A stretch of 11,057 nucleotides of DNA from Dactylosporangium sp. AC04546 (GCF_022095675.1 NZ_JAHYSG010000201.1:1-11057), one strand, 5' to 3'. Shown: positions 1 to 6,885, counted from the first letter of the stretch. Notes: generated by a model from the sequence alone, not told the origin. Made by a program: numbers and translations.

Positions 1-1
1 C

Positions 2-1771
2 CCCCGCCGCGCCCCCATCCTGGTCCGCCCGTACGTCTCCGCGCTGGACGAGCCCAAGCCCGTGGACCGCACGGACTGGCCGCTCCACGGGGGCGGACCG
101 GCCCCGGCCACCACGGGGAACGCGGGCAAGGCGAAGCGGCGGCCGGGCGCCACGATCCCGGCGGAGCTGCGGGACCGCACGTCGAAGGGCAGCCGACCGG
201 CCCGAGAGGGGCAGACGGGCCGGGGCGAGGAGCTCGGGCAGGTGGTCCCCCTGGCCCGCCCGGCGGACGTCCCGCAGGCACGGGTCGCGGAGGACGCGGT
301 CGAGCCGCGCGGCGGCCGCAGGCGGGCCGCCGTGGCGGACGACACGGTGCCGGCGCACGGCGGGCAGACGCGGGCGGACAAGGTGCTCGACGCGCGGCTC
401 GCCCGCGAGGGGTTGCGGGACGCGGTGGAGACACGGGCGGACAAGGTGCTCGACGCCCGGCTCGCCCGCGAGGGACTGCGGGACGCGGTGGAGACACGGG
501 CGGACAAGGTGCTCGCCCGCGGGGGGCGGCGGGACGCGGTGGAGCAGGACGCGGTGGAGACGCGCGGCGCGCGGAGGCACGCCGCGACGGCGGGTGGCGG
601 TGTACGGGCAGCCCGGCCCGCGACGCCGTTCGGCACGCCCGCCGAACCGGACTCGGCCACGCGAGTGGCCGAGGACATGCCGGGGCCCCGATCGGCGCGG
701 CCCGCCCGGCCCTCGCGGGCCGCGGCGACCGGCGGCGACCGGCGCACCGGGCAGGCCCGGGCGGCGCAGCGCGGCGCCGCCCGGGCCGTGCCTGGGGACT
801 ACCAGGCGGACGCCTCCCCCGAGACGCGGGCGGCGCGGCGGGCGGCCGCCTGGGAGATCTGGGACGAGGAGACCGGCGCACACCGGCGGGCGGCCGGCCG
901 GGGCGAAACGCGGGCGGACCGGCAGGCCGCCGGACGGGCCACGACCCAAGGCATGACGCGGGCGGAACGGCAGGCCGCCGGGCGGGGCATGACCAAAGGC
1001 ATGACACACGGTATGACGCGGCGCGAGGCGCGGGCGGCGGCGCGGGCCGCCGGGCGGCGCGGGCGGCGCGACGAGGTCCGGGGGGACTATCGGGGGCGGC
1101 ACACCAGCGAGGCGCCAGCGGTGGCGCGACGCGGTGGCCGGCGGCGGGTGCCGGCACTGGGTTGGGGGATGCTCGCGCTCACCGTGGGCACGACCGGGCT
1201 GGTGCTGGGCATGCACGAGCAGGCGGCGACGTCGGTGCCGACCGCGGTGGCGTTGACGTCACCGCAGGTCGCGCGACCGCACTCGGCTGCCGTGCCGGCG
1301 CCCGTCGACGGGGACCAGGGTGCGAAGGCCGCGGCGGCGGCGCAGAGCAGGACGCCGCGGACCGCCGGCCACACCACCGGCGCGCCGGCCCCCGTGGCGT
1401 CGCACCTGGCGTCGCAGGCGCCCCCGGCCGCGCTGCACGCGAACGGGCCGATCAGGAGCTTCGACGGGCAGTGCCTCGACGGCGACGCCCTGCTGCTGCT
1501 GGCGGACTGCGACGGCTCGGCGGCGCAGGCGTGGACCGCGCCCGGCGACGGCACGCTGCGGCTCGCCGCCCAGTGCCTGCAGGCCGGCGGTGCCGCGCTG
1601 ACCCTGCAGCCCTGCGACGGCAGCGCCGCGCAGGCCTGGACCGCCCAGCCCGGCGACGCGGCCGAGGTGGCCAGCGTGGCCTCGGGCCTGTGCCTCGACC
1701 CCGGCGCGGGCACCGTCCCCGGCCTGGCGAACTGCGACGGCACCGACGCCCAGCGCTGGCACCTCCCCTGA
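2..1771 (+). CDS. Ala/Arg-rich membrane protein with C-terminal ricin-type lectin domain (5' partial)
   Basis: Carbohydrate binding at the cell surface is the likely role; the ligand is unknown. The frame has no stop from base 2 onward. A GTG at 62 is a possible start, but the codons before it read as sensible protein (…ILVRPYVSALDEPKP…), so the gene probably begins outside the window. A roughly 360-residue, Arg/Ala/Gly-rich, probably disordered segment comes first and carries two repeat blocks (368-544 and 908-985). A single hydrophobic helix follows at about 1148-1213 (VPALGWGMLALTVGTTGLVL), then an Ala/Pro/Thr linker. The last ~106 residues (from ~1451) form a beta-trefoil with three QxW motifs at 1526, 1631 and 1751 and paired cysteines (GQCLD, LADCDG, QPCDG, GLCLD, ANCDG). 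Topology is inferred as basic N-terminus inside and lectin outside. No catalytic domain is visible. The lectin call is firm; the role of the N-terminal part is unknown. Confidence 0.8.
   Translation, partial: PRRAPILVRPYVSALDEPKPVDRTDWPLHGGGPAPATTGNAGKAKRRPGATIPAELRDRTSKGSRPAREGQTGRGEELGQVVPLARPADVPQARVAEDAVEPRGGRRRAAVADDTVPAHGGQTRADKVLDARLAREGLRDAVETRADKVLDARLAREGLRDAVETRADKVLARGGRRDAVEQDAVETRGARRHAATAGGGVRAARPATPFGTPAEPDSATRVAEDMPGPRSARPARPSRAAATGGDRRTGQARAAQRGAARAVPGDYQADASPETRAARRAAAWEIWDEETGAHRRAAGRGETRADRQAAGRATTQGMTRAERQAAGRGMTKGMTHGMTRREARAAARAAGRRGRRDEVRGDYRGRHTSEAPAVARRGGRRRVPALGWGMLALTVGTTGLVLGMHEQAATSVPTAVALTSPQVARPHSAAVPAPVDGDQGAKAAAAAQSRTPRTAGHTTGAPAPVASHLASQAPPAALHANGPIRSFDGQCLDGDALLLLADCDGSAAQAWTAPGDGTLRLAAQCLQAGGAALTLQPCDGSAAQAWTAQPGDAAEVASVASGLCLDPGAGTVPGLANCDGTDAQRWHLP
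368..544 (+). repeat. In-frame tandem repeat, 63 + 63 + 51 bp
   Basis: Three head-to-tail copies lie inside the lectin gene. Copies 1 (368-430) and 2 (431-493) are 63 bp and encode identical 21-residue units starting TRADKVLDARLAREG and ending LRDAVE. Copy 3 (494-544) encodes 17 residues, has lost four codons in the middle, and is followed by a partial echo (QDAVETRGARR). Because all units are multiples of three, copy-number change would keep the frame. The units are charged and would suit an amphipathic helix. Confidence 0.93.
908..985 (+). repeat. In-frame repeat encoding TRA(D/E)RQAAGR
   Basis: A 30-bp unit at 908-937 recurs at 956-985, giving TRADRQAAGR and TRAERQAAGR. They are separated by a short spacer and followed by GMT triplets (RGMT, KGMT, HGMT) up to about 1020. 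This is a second, separate repeat block in the disordered N-terminal part of the lectin protein, next to an Arg/Ala-rich patch ending in AAGRRGRR. Confidence 0.8.
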
Positions 1772-1776
1772 CCCCC

Positions 1777-1821
1777 GGCGCCGAGCCCGCCACGACCCGT
1801 CAGGCGTCGGCGGGCAGCGCC
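1777..1821. terminator. Stem-loop between convergent genes (putative bidirectional terminator)
   Basis: Just after the lectin stop (1769-1771) and before the stop of the leftward binding-protein gene (1844), GGCGC + GCCCGCC (1777-1781, 1785-1791) can pair with GGCGGGC + GCGCC (1809-1815, 1817-1821). That is a 12-bp stem with a small internal loop and a 17-nt loop. No U-tract follows, as is common in high-GC actinomycetes. Position supports termination for both genes; function is inferred. Confidence 0.5.
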
Positions 1822-1843
1822 TCCAGCTCGAAGCAGCCGAACG

Positions 1844-2860
1844 TCACGCGGTGACCTTCCGGGCCGAGGCCAGGGCCTTGCCGAGGGCCTCGAGCGGGCC
1901 GGCGCAGCCGGCGTGGCTGAACCGCGGCTCGCTCTGCCACGGGATGACCTGGCCGGCCTTGACCGCGGGCAGCGCGGCCCAGGTGGGCTTCGCGGTGAGG
2001 TCCTTGGGCTGCAGCGCCGAGGTGCGGCTGTCGAGCAGGATGACGTCGGCCTGGTACTTGTCGACGGTCTCCCAGCTGAGGTTCTCGAAGAACCCGCCGG
2101 TGACGTTGTCGGGGACGATGACCTCGACGCCGAGCTCCTGGTAGTAGCTCAGGTCGGCGTAGACCTTCGGGGTGGAGACGTAGAACAGGTCGGCGCTGGC
2201 CGAGCCGGCCAGGACCTTGAGGCCGCCGCCCGCCTTCGCCGCGTCCTTGACGGCGGTGGCGGCGGCGTCGAAGCGGGCCTTGGCGTCGGTGACGGGCTTG
2301 GCGTTCTGGTCGGCGCCGAGCGATGCGGCCAGCTCGCCGTACCTGGCCAGGACCTGGGCGAGCGAGACGCCCGCGACCTTGATGGCGACGCTCGGGGCGA
2401 GCGCGGCGATCTTGTCCTTGCTGTCGTCCGGGACGTACCACAGCGCGGGCGGCTCGTAGGTGTTGGTGACGAGCAGCTCGGGCTTGAGCGCGGCGTACTT
2501 CTCGATGTTGAACTCGCCCCAGGCGTTGCCCAGCGACGTGAGCTTGGCGACGTCCAGGTCGCCGGCGAGGGGGTCCTTGCCACCGTCGGTCGTCTTTGAC
2601 GGGCCGAAGATGCCGACGAGCCGGGTGTCGACGCCGAAGTCCTTCAGGGCGGCGGCCGAGCCGACGTAGGCCACGACCTTCTGCGGGGTGCCCGGCGCGG
2701 TGACCCTGGTGCCGCGGTCGTCGGTGAACGCCCACGGGCCGGCCGAGGCCGGCGCCGCCCCACCCTCGTCGTCGGTCTCGCCGCACGCCGCGAGCAGTGC
2801 GCCGAGGCCGAGCGCGCCGGCGCCCGTCAGCAGGCGGCGGCGGGACAGGGATGGGGACAT
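1844..2860 (-). CDS. Ferric-siderophore ABC transporter substrate-binding lipoprotein (FepB/FhuD-type)
   Basis: Captures ferric siderophore outside the membrane and delivers it to the FecCD permeases encoded divergently. The N-terminus carries a Tat-like twin arginine (SRRRLL, residues 6-11), a short hydrophobic stretch, and a lipobox LAAC with the lipidated cysteine at residue 26, so export in folded form and lipid anchoring are predicted. The mature part begins with the family hallmark (FTDDRGTRVTAPGTPQKVVAY, residues 45-65). It continues with the expected two-lobe pattern, including KPELLVTNTYEP (126-137) and YQADVILLDSR (269-279). At 338 residues the length is normal. The ATG at 2860 is chosen because it gives the complete signal and has a GAGG Shine-Dalgarno 7 nt upstream. 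Expression is probably iron-repressed through the box at 2901-2919. The actual siderophore cannot be told from sequence. Confidence 0.93.
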   Translation of the reverse strand: MSPSLSRRRLLTGAGALGLGALLAACGETDDEGGAAPASAGPWAFTDDRGTRVTAPGTPQKVVAYVGSAAALKDFGVDTRLVGIFGPSKTTDGGKDPLAGDLDVAKLTSLGNAWGEFNIEKYAALKPELLVTNTYEPPALWYVPDDSKDKIAALAPSVAIKVAGVSLAQVLARYGELAASLGADQNAKPVTDAKARFDAAATAVKDAAKAGGGLKVLAGSASADLFYVSTPKVYADLSYYQELGVEVIVPDNVTGGFFENLSWETVDKYQADVILLDSRTSALQPKDLTAKPTWAALPAVKAGQVIPWQSEPRFSHAGCAGPLEALGKALASARKVTA

Positions 2861-2883
2861 GGCGTTGCCTCGTTTCTGACGAC

Positions 2884-2912
2884 TTGTACGATCAGCGCGA
2901 TAAGGTTAGCCT
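2884..2912 (+). promoter_or_regulatory. Predicted promoter of the permease/ATPase operon
   Basis: TTGTAC (2884-2889) and TAGCCT (2907-2912) are separated by an ideal 17 nt. The -10 fits TAnnnT and lies inside the iron box, overlapping the -10 of the opposite promoter. Transcript start is predicted near 2919, giving a leader of about 33 nt. The -35 is only a half match to TTGACA. Confidence 0.5.
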
Positions 2913-2919
2913 TCCCTAA
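2901..2919. promoter_or_regulatory. DtxR/IdeR/DmdR-type iron box shared by divergent promoters
   Basis: TAAGGTTAGCCTTCCCTAA matches the classic 19-bp DtxR-family operator consensus TWAGGTTAGSCTAACCTWA at 17 of 19 positions, with mismatches only at positions 13 and 14. It sits between the leftward binding-protein gene and the rightward permease operon and covers both predicted -10 hexamers. In this family the metal-loaded repressor binds when iron is sufficient, so both arms should be derepressed under iron starvation. The repressor gene is not in the window. Confidence 0.88.
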
Positions 2920-2933
2920 CTCGTCGATGTCAA
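2903..2933 (-). promoter_or_regulatory. Predicted promoter of the binding-protein gene
   Basis: On the minus strand a perfect TTGACA (2933-2928) lies 19 nt upstream of TAACCT (2908-2903), which fits the actinobacterial TAnnnT -10. The spacer is a little long. The -10 lies within the iron box, so repressor binding would block polymerase. Transcript start is predicted near 2897, leaving a leader of about 36 nt. Confidence 0.55.
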
Positions 2934-2952
2934 GTCACCCCGGGAGCCCCGC

Positions 2953-3933
2953 TTGCAGGTCGTCCACAAAGGACGCTGGCTGGTCGCCGCGGTGGTGCTG
3001 CTGCTCGCCGCCCTCGCGGCCAGCCTGGCGATCGGCGCCCGGCCGCTCAGCCCGGCCGAGGTCTGGCACGGCCTCACCGACGCGTCCGGCGCCGCGGTGA
3101 CCGTCGTGCGCGAGCTGCGCCTGCCGCGCACGGCGCTGGGCCTCGCCGTCGGCGCCGCGCTCGGCCTGGCCGGGGCGCTCATGCAGGCGCTGACCCGCAA
3201 CCCGCTCGCCGACCCCGGCCTGCTCGGCGTCAACGCCGGCGCGGCGGCCGCGGTCGTCTCGGCGATCGCGTTCCTCGGCGTCACGGACCTCATCGGGTAC
3301 GTCTGGTTCGCCTTCGCCGGCGCCGCGGTCGTGTCGGTCGTGGTGTGGGCCGTCGCCGGCGGGCGGCGGGCCGGGCCGGCCGGGCTCGCGCTGTCCGGGA
3401 CCGCCGTCACGGCGGCGCTGTATGCCTACGTCTACGCGGTACAGCTGCTGAACACCAACTCGCTGGACCGGATGCGGTTCTGGACCGCGGGCTCGCTCGC
3501 GGCGGCCCGGCCCGGCACCACGACCGTCGTCGTGCCGTTCATCGCGGCCGGGCTCCTGCTCACCGCGCTGCTCGCCCGCTCGCTCAACGTCCTCGCCCTC
3601 GGCGACGACGCCGCCCGCGGGCTCGGCGCCCACCCGGACCGCATCCGGGTCCTCGCCGCGCTCGCCATCGTGCTGCTGTGCGGCGCGGCGACCGCGGCCT
3701 GCGGCCCGATCGTGTTCCTCGGGCTGATGGTGCCGCACCTGGTCCGCCCGGTCACCGGGCCCGACCTGCGCTGGCTGCTGCCCTTCTCGGCGGTACTGGC
3801 ACCGGCCCTGCTGCTGGTCGCGGACGTCCTCGGCCGGGTCGTGGCCCGGCCCGGCGAGCTGCAGGTCGGCGTGGTCACGGCGGTCGTGGGCGGCGCGTTC
3901 TTCCTCGCCGTCGTCCAACGGAGGCGGGCATGA
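2953..3933 (+). CDS. FecCD-family ferric-siderophore ABC transporter permease (first subunit)
   Basis: Half of the membrane channel that moves ferric siderophore into the cytoplasm, pairing with the next gene product. Family signatures are RLPR (56-59), TRNPLADPGLLGVNAGA (81-97), GPIVFLGLMVPHLVR (251-265) and the C-terminal QVGVVTAVVGGAFF (304-317). Many hydrophobic segments fit the 10-helix FecCD fold, and 326 residues is typical. The TTG at 2953 is taken as start because GGGAG (2942-2946) sits 6 nt upstream and no in-frame ATG/GTG precedes it within the leader. The GDDAARGLGAHPDRIR stretch (217-232) matches the loop region that contacts the ATPase in this family. The stop codon overlaps an ATG (ATGA at 3930-3933) that opens a mini-ORF rather than the next permease. 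Confidence 0.93.
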   Translation: MQVVHKGRWLVAAVVLLLAALAASLAIGARPLSPAEVWHGLTDASGAAVTVVRELRLPRTALGLAVGAALGLAGALMQALTRNPLADPGLLGVNAGAAAAVVSAIAFLGVTDLIGYVWFAFAGAAVVSVVVWAVAGGRRAGPAGLALSGTAVTAALYAYVYAVQLLNTNSLDRMRFWTAGSLAAARPGTTTVVVPFIAAGLLLTALLARSLNVLALGDDAARGLGAHPDRIRVLAALAIVLLCGAATAACGPIVFLGLMVPHLVRPVTGPDLRWLLPFSAVLAPALLLVADVLGRVVARPGELQVGVVTAVVGGAFFLAVVQRRRA

Positions 3934-3989
3934 GGGCGCGGCTCGCCACCACGGCCGCATGCGGCCGTAGCGAAGCGGTGGCTGCGTGA
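3930..3989 (+). CDS. 19-codon linking mini-ORF between the permease genes
   Basis: An ATG at 3930 overlaps the stop of the first permease (ATGA). It has a strong Shine-Dalgarno GGAGG (3920-3924) 5 nt upstream and reads MRARLATTAACG… to a TGA at 3987-3989. That stop overlaps the GTG start of the second permease (GTGA, 3986-3989). Its first seven codons duplicate the first seven of the second permease. It is probably the displaced original start, now serving as a translational relay; a functional peptide is unlikely. Translation is inferred from the ribosome-binding site and overlaps only. Confidence 0.4.
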   Translation: MRARLATTAACGRSEAVAA

Positions 3990-4005
3990 GGGCGCGGCTC
4001 GCCAC
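3931..4005 (+). repeat. 19-bp direct repeats flanking a 37-bp palindromic insert at the permease junction
   Basis: TGAGGGCGCGGCTCGCCAC occurs at 3931-3949 and again, identical, at 3987-4005. Between them (3950-3986) lies a perfect 18-bp palindrome ACGGCCGCATGCGGCCGT (3951-3968) followed by AGCGAAGC. GCCACC (3945-3950) can pair with GGTGGC (3977-3982) outside the palindrome, making a long hairpin. The layout looks like a small palindromic element inserted with duplication of the start region of the second permease, or a duplication that later diverged. Whether it is a dispersed repeat cannot be told from one copy. Confidence 0.85.
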
Positions 4006-4963
4006 GGCCGGCTTCCTGGTCGTCGCGGTGCTCACCGGGCTGGTCGCGATCGGCAGCGGCGACTACCCGATCAGCGTCCCCGACGTGGTGCGCACGCTGC
4101 TGGGCAACGGCTCCCCCGCCGACACGTTCATCGTCGAGGAGCTGCGCCTGCCGCGGGTGCTCACCGGCCTCTTCGCCGGGGCCGCGCTCGCCCTGGCCGG
4201 CGCCGTGTTCCAGTCCCTGGTCCGCAACCCGCTCGGCAGCCCCGACGTGCTCGGCTTCACGCAGGGCTCGGCGACCGGCGCGCTCGTCGCGGTCGTGCTC
4301 GTGGGCGGCGGCGCGGTCGCGGTCGCCGTCGGCGCGGTCGCCGGGGCCCTGGCCACCGGCGCCGTCATCTACCTGCTCGCCTGGCGCCGCGGCGGGCACG
4401 GCCACCGGCTGATCCTGGTCGGCATCGGCGTCGCCGGCATCCTCACCGGCGTCATCAGCTGGCTGCTGACCCGGGCCCAGATCGTCGACGCGGCCCGCGC
4501 GATCCTCTGGCTGACCGGCAGCCTCGACGGCCGCGGCTGGGCCAGCGTCGCCGTCGCCGGCGGCGGCCTCGCGCTGGTCGCCCCGGTGCTGCTCGGCCAC
4601 ACCCGCGCGCTGACCGTCCTGGAGCTCGGCGACGACCCGGCCCTCGCGCTCGGCGTGCGCCTGCGCGCGGTACGCCTGGTGACCCTCACCGGCGCCGTGC
4701 TGCTGTGCGCCGCCGCGGCGGCCGCCGCCGGCCCGGTCGCGTTCGTGGCCCTCGCCGCGCCGCAGCTCGCGAAGCGGCTCACCCGCGCGTCCGGCCCCAA
4801 CCTGGCGCCGGCGCTGTGCCTCGGCGCCGCGCTCATGGTCGCCGCCGACGTCGTCGGGCAGCGCGCCCTGCCCGGCCACCAGGTGCCGGTGGGCGTGGTC
4901 ACCGGGCTGCTCGGCGGCGGGTACCTCATCTGGCTGCTGGCACGGAGGAGCAAGCATGTCTGA
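3986..4963 (+). CDS. FecCD-family ferric-siderophore ABC transporter permease (second subunit)
   Basis: Second half of the siderophore channel, FepG-like by its position between permease 1 and the ATPase. Signatures are RLPR (54-57), VRNPLGSPDVLGFTQGS (79-95), GPVAFVALAAPQLAKRL (249-265) and PVGVVTGLLGGGYLIWLL (301-318), in a 325-residue multi-span protein of normal length. The GTG at 3986 is the start that gives the usual N-terminus. Only a weak GGTGG (3977-3981) precedes it, inside a hairpin, while the strong GGAGG belongs to the mini-ORF 56 bp upstream. Translation therefore probably depends on coupling. The gene ends inside the ATPase start (8-bp overlap), a normal operon junction. The protein itself shows no damage. 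Confidence 0.92.
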   Translation: MRARLATAGFLVVAVLTGLVAIGSGDYPISVPDVVRTLLGNGSPADTFIVEELRLPRVLTGLFAGAALALAGAVFQSLVRNPLGSPDVLGFTQGSATGALVAVVLVGGGAVAVAVGAVAGALATGAVIYLLAWRRGGHGHRLILVGIGVAGILTGVISWLLTRAQIVDAARAILWLTGSLDGRGWASVAVAGGGLALVAPVLLGHTRALTVLELGDDPALALGVRLRAVRLVTLTGAVLLCAAAAAAAGPVAFVALAAPQLAKRLTRASGPNLAPALCLGAALMVAADVVGQRALPGHQVPVGVVTGLLGGGYLIWLLARRSKHV

Positions 4964-5765
4964 CCGTTTCAGTGACAGGCTCAGCGGGCATGGGCTCACG
5001 CTCGGCTACGACCGCCGTACCGTCGCCACCGACCTGACGGTGAGCATCCCCGACCACTCGTTCACGGTCATCGTCGGGCCGAACGCGTGCGGCAAGTCGA
5101 CGCTGCTGCGCGCCCTGGCCCGCACCCTGAAGCCGCGCGCCGGCAGCGTCCTGCTCGACGGCCGCGAGATCGGCACCCGCCCGGCCCGCGAGGTCGCCCG
5201 CATCCTCGGCCTGCTCGCCCAGACGTCGATCGCCCCCGACGGGATCACGGTCGCCGACCTGGTCTCCCGCGGCCGGTACCCGCACCGCGGCCCGCTGAGC
5301 CAGTGGACCCCGGCCGACGAGCGGGCGGTGCGCACCGCGATGGAGGAGACGGGCGTGGCCGAGCTGGGCAGCGCGTTCGTCGACGAGCTCTCCGGCGGCC
5401 AGCGGCAGCGGGTGTGGATCGCGATGGTGCTCGCGCAGGAGACGCCGCTGCTGCTGCTCGACGAGCCGACGACGTACCTCGACATCGCGCACCAGATCGA
5501 CGTGCTCGAGCTGTGCGCGCGGCTGCACCGCGAGCGCGACCGCACGCTCGTCGCGGTGCTGCACGACCTCAACCTGGCCGCGCGGTACGCCACCCACATG
5601 ATCGCCATGCGGGACGGACGCGTGGTGGCCGAAGGCCCACCGGCCGAGGTCATGACCGAGCCGGTGATCGAGGACGTCTTCGGCCTGCCGTGCCGGGTCG
5701 TCCCCGACCCGGAGACCGGCACCGCGCTCGTCATCCCCCGCCGCCCGGTTGCTACCGTTCAGTAA
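4956..5765 (+). CDS. Ferric-siderophore ABC transporter ATP-binding protein (FepC/FhuC-type)
   Basis: Cytoplasmic ATPase that powers the FecCD permease pair. All nucleotide-binding motifs are intact: Walker A GPNACGKST (41-49), Q-loop glutamine at 89, the family-typical VADLVSRGRYPHRG (99-112), signature LSGGQRQR (145-152), Walker B LLLLDEPTTYLD (165-176) and the switch histidine in VLHDLNLA (His203). At 269 residues it is normal for the FepC group. The ATG at 4956 has GGAGG (4944-4948) 7 nt upstream and overlaps the end of permease 2 by 8 bp, so it is the last gene of the iron-regulated operon. Substrate specificity rests with the binding protein, so the siderophore remains unknown. Confidence 0.95.
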   Translation: MSDRFSDRLSGHGLTLGYDRRTVATDLTVSIPDHSFTVIVGPNACGKSTLLRALARTLKPRAGSVLLDGREIGTRPAREVARILGLLAQTSIAPDGITVADLVSRGRYPHRGPLSQWTPADERAVRTAMEETGVAELGSAFVDELSGGQRQRVWIAMVLAQETPLLLLDEPTTYLDIAHQIDVLELCARLHRERDRTLVAVLHDLNLAARYATHMIAMRDGRVVAEGPPAEVMTEPVIEDVFGLPCRVVPDPETGTALVIPRRPVATVQ

Positions 5766-5858
5766 CATCGCGCCGGAGCGTGTCATGAGCGTGTCATGAG
5801 CGCGCCGTGACGGGGTAGAGCCGTCCCCGCTGATTCCGTCGGCGGAGGGGGGTGCACG
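5766..5858 (+). promoter_or_regulatory. Intergenic region with 11-bp tandem repeat and small hairpin
   Basis: This 93-bp gap separates the iron-uptake operon from the nitroreductase gene. AGCGTGTCATG occurs twice head to tail (5777-5787 and 5788-5798), followed by another AGCG. Further on, CGGGG (5811-5815) can pair with CCCCG (5825-5829), overlapping an alternative GACGG/CCGTC pairing. A purine-rich ribosome-binding site, GGAGG, is at 5844-5848. The repeat could be an operator for the next gene and the hairpin a weak terminator; both are inference. No clear -10/-35 pair or second iron box was seen. Confidence 0.35.
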
Positions 5859-6827
5859 GTGGCTGTCCGAACCGACGCGGTCGGCCGCCTGCTCACACAG
5901 GCGGTCCTGACGGCCCTGGAGGCGCCGTCGGTGCTCAACACCCAGCCCTGGCGCTGGCGCATCGACGGCGACACGGCGCAGCTGCGCGCCGACCGGACCC
6001 GGCAGTTGCGGGTCATCGACCCGGACGCGCGGCTGCTGACCCTCGCCTGCGGCGCGTCGCTGCACCACGCCCGCGTCGCGCTCGCCGCCGACGGCGTCAC
6101 GGCGACGGTGCGCTACCTGCCGGACGAGGGGGACCCGGATCTGCTGGCGATGCTGCGGTACACCGGGAGGACCGGACCCTCCGATGAGGCCCAGCGGCTG
6201 CGGGCGGCGGTCGGGCGGCGGCGCTCCGACCGCCGGCCGTTCGCCGACGAGCCCGTCCCGGACGCCGTCGTCGACCGGCTCATGCGCGCGGCCGCGGCCG
6301 CCGGCGTGAACATCCGCGTGGCCCGCCCGGAGGACCTCGCGACCCTCGCCGCGGCGGCCGGCCACGCGGCGAACGTCCAGCGCTCCGACCCCGCGTACCG
6401 CGCCGAGATCGCCGCCTGGGTGCGCGGCGGTATCCCGGCCGAGGTCGCGGCGCAGCCGTCCGGCGCCCGCCCGGTGTCGCTGCGGGCCCTCGACGACGAG
6501 CCCGACGCGTCGATCTACAGTGGCCAGGCGGTGACCGACCGCAACGCCCGGTACGCGATCATCGTCACCGACGGCGACTCGCCGCGCGACTGGCTCACGG
6601 CCGGCGAGGCGTACTCCGCGGTCGTGCTCGGCGCGATCGCCGACGGCCTCGCCTTCTCGCCGCTGAGCGACCTGGTCGAGATCGTCGCCGCGCGGACCAC
6701 CCTGCGGCGCATGCTGGGCGGCGTGGGCTGGCCGGCGATGGTGGTGCGGCTCGGCGTCGCCGCCGGCTCGGCGGGCGCGGCCCGCTCGCCGCTGCGCCCG
6801 ACGGCGGACGTCATGGAGGTGGCCTGA
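5859..6827 (+). CDS. Acg-family FMN-binding nitroreductase-like protein
   Basis: Belongs to the Acg group (named for mycobacterial Acg), nitroreductase-fold proteins that bind FMN. In the characterised mycobacterial members flavin sequestration has been proposed rather than clear enzymatic turnover, so the reaction here is unknown. Hallmarks seen are APSVLNTQPWRWR (22-34), DPDARLLTLACGASLHHARVAL (54-75), RRRSDRRPF (120-128) and the C-terminal GEAYSAVVLGAIADGLAFSPLSD (249-271). The protein has 322 residues, normal for the group. No signal peptide or membrane segment is seen, so it is cytoplasmic. The GTG at 5859 is chosen because GGAGG (5844-5848) lies 10 nt upstream and the N-terminus aligns with the family. 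No DosR-type box was seen upstream. It follows the iron operon in the same direction after a 93-bp gap and may have its own promoter. Confidence 0.9.
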   Translation: MAVRTDAVGRLLTQAVLTALEAPSVLNTQPWRWRIDGDTAQLRADRTRQLRVIDPDARLLTLACGASLHHARVALAADGVTATVRYLPDEGDPDLLAMLRYTGRTGPSDEAQRLRAAVGRRRSDRRPFADEPVPDAVVDRLMRAAAAAGVNIRVARPEDLATLAAAAGHAANVQRSDPAYRAEIAAWVRGGIPAEVAAQPSGARPVSLRALDDEPDASIYSGQAVTDRNARYAIIVTDGDSPRDWLTAGEAYSAVVLGAIADGLAFSPLSDLVEIVAARTTLRRMLGGVGWPAMVVRLGVAAGSAGAARSPLRPTADVMEVA

Positions 6828-6852
6828 TCCACCGCCCTGACCTGCGACTCGA

Positions 6853-6885
6853 TTGTGCCTCGCGGTGACCGGGCACACTGGGTTG
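6853..6885 (+). promoter_or_regulatory. Possible leaderless promoter of the GH25 gene
   Basis: TTGTGC (6853-6858) and CACACT (6874-6879) lie 15 nt apart. The hexamer CACACT keeps the conserved A2 and T6 of TAnnnT and ends exactly 6 nt before the ATG at 6886, so transcription could begin at the A of the start codon. The absence of a good Shine-Dalgarno agrees with leaderless expression. The spacer is short, so this is weak on its own. Confidence 0.3.

Noticed and set aside
368..544. CRISPR-like array
   Set aside because: The repeats are directly adjacent, in frame and have no unique spacers; they are coding tandem repeats.
62..1771. GTG 62 as the true start of the lectin gene
   Set aside because: The frame is open to base 2 with protein-like codons before it and no Shine-Dalgarno precedes GTG 62, so a 5'-truncated gene is more likely, though not certain.
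2935..4035. 366-codon open frame on the minus strand
   Set aside because: Antisense to the first permease, no recognisable motif, charged low-complexity composition.
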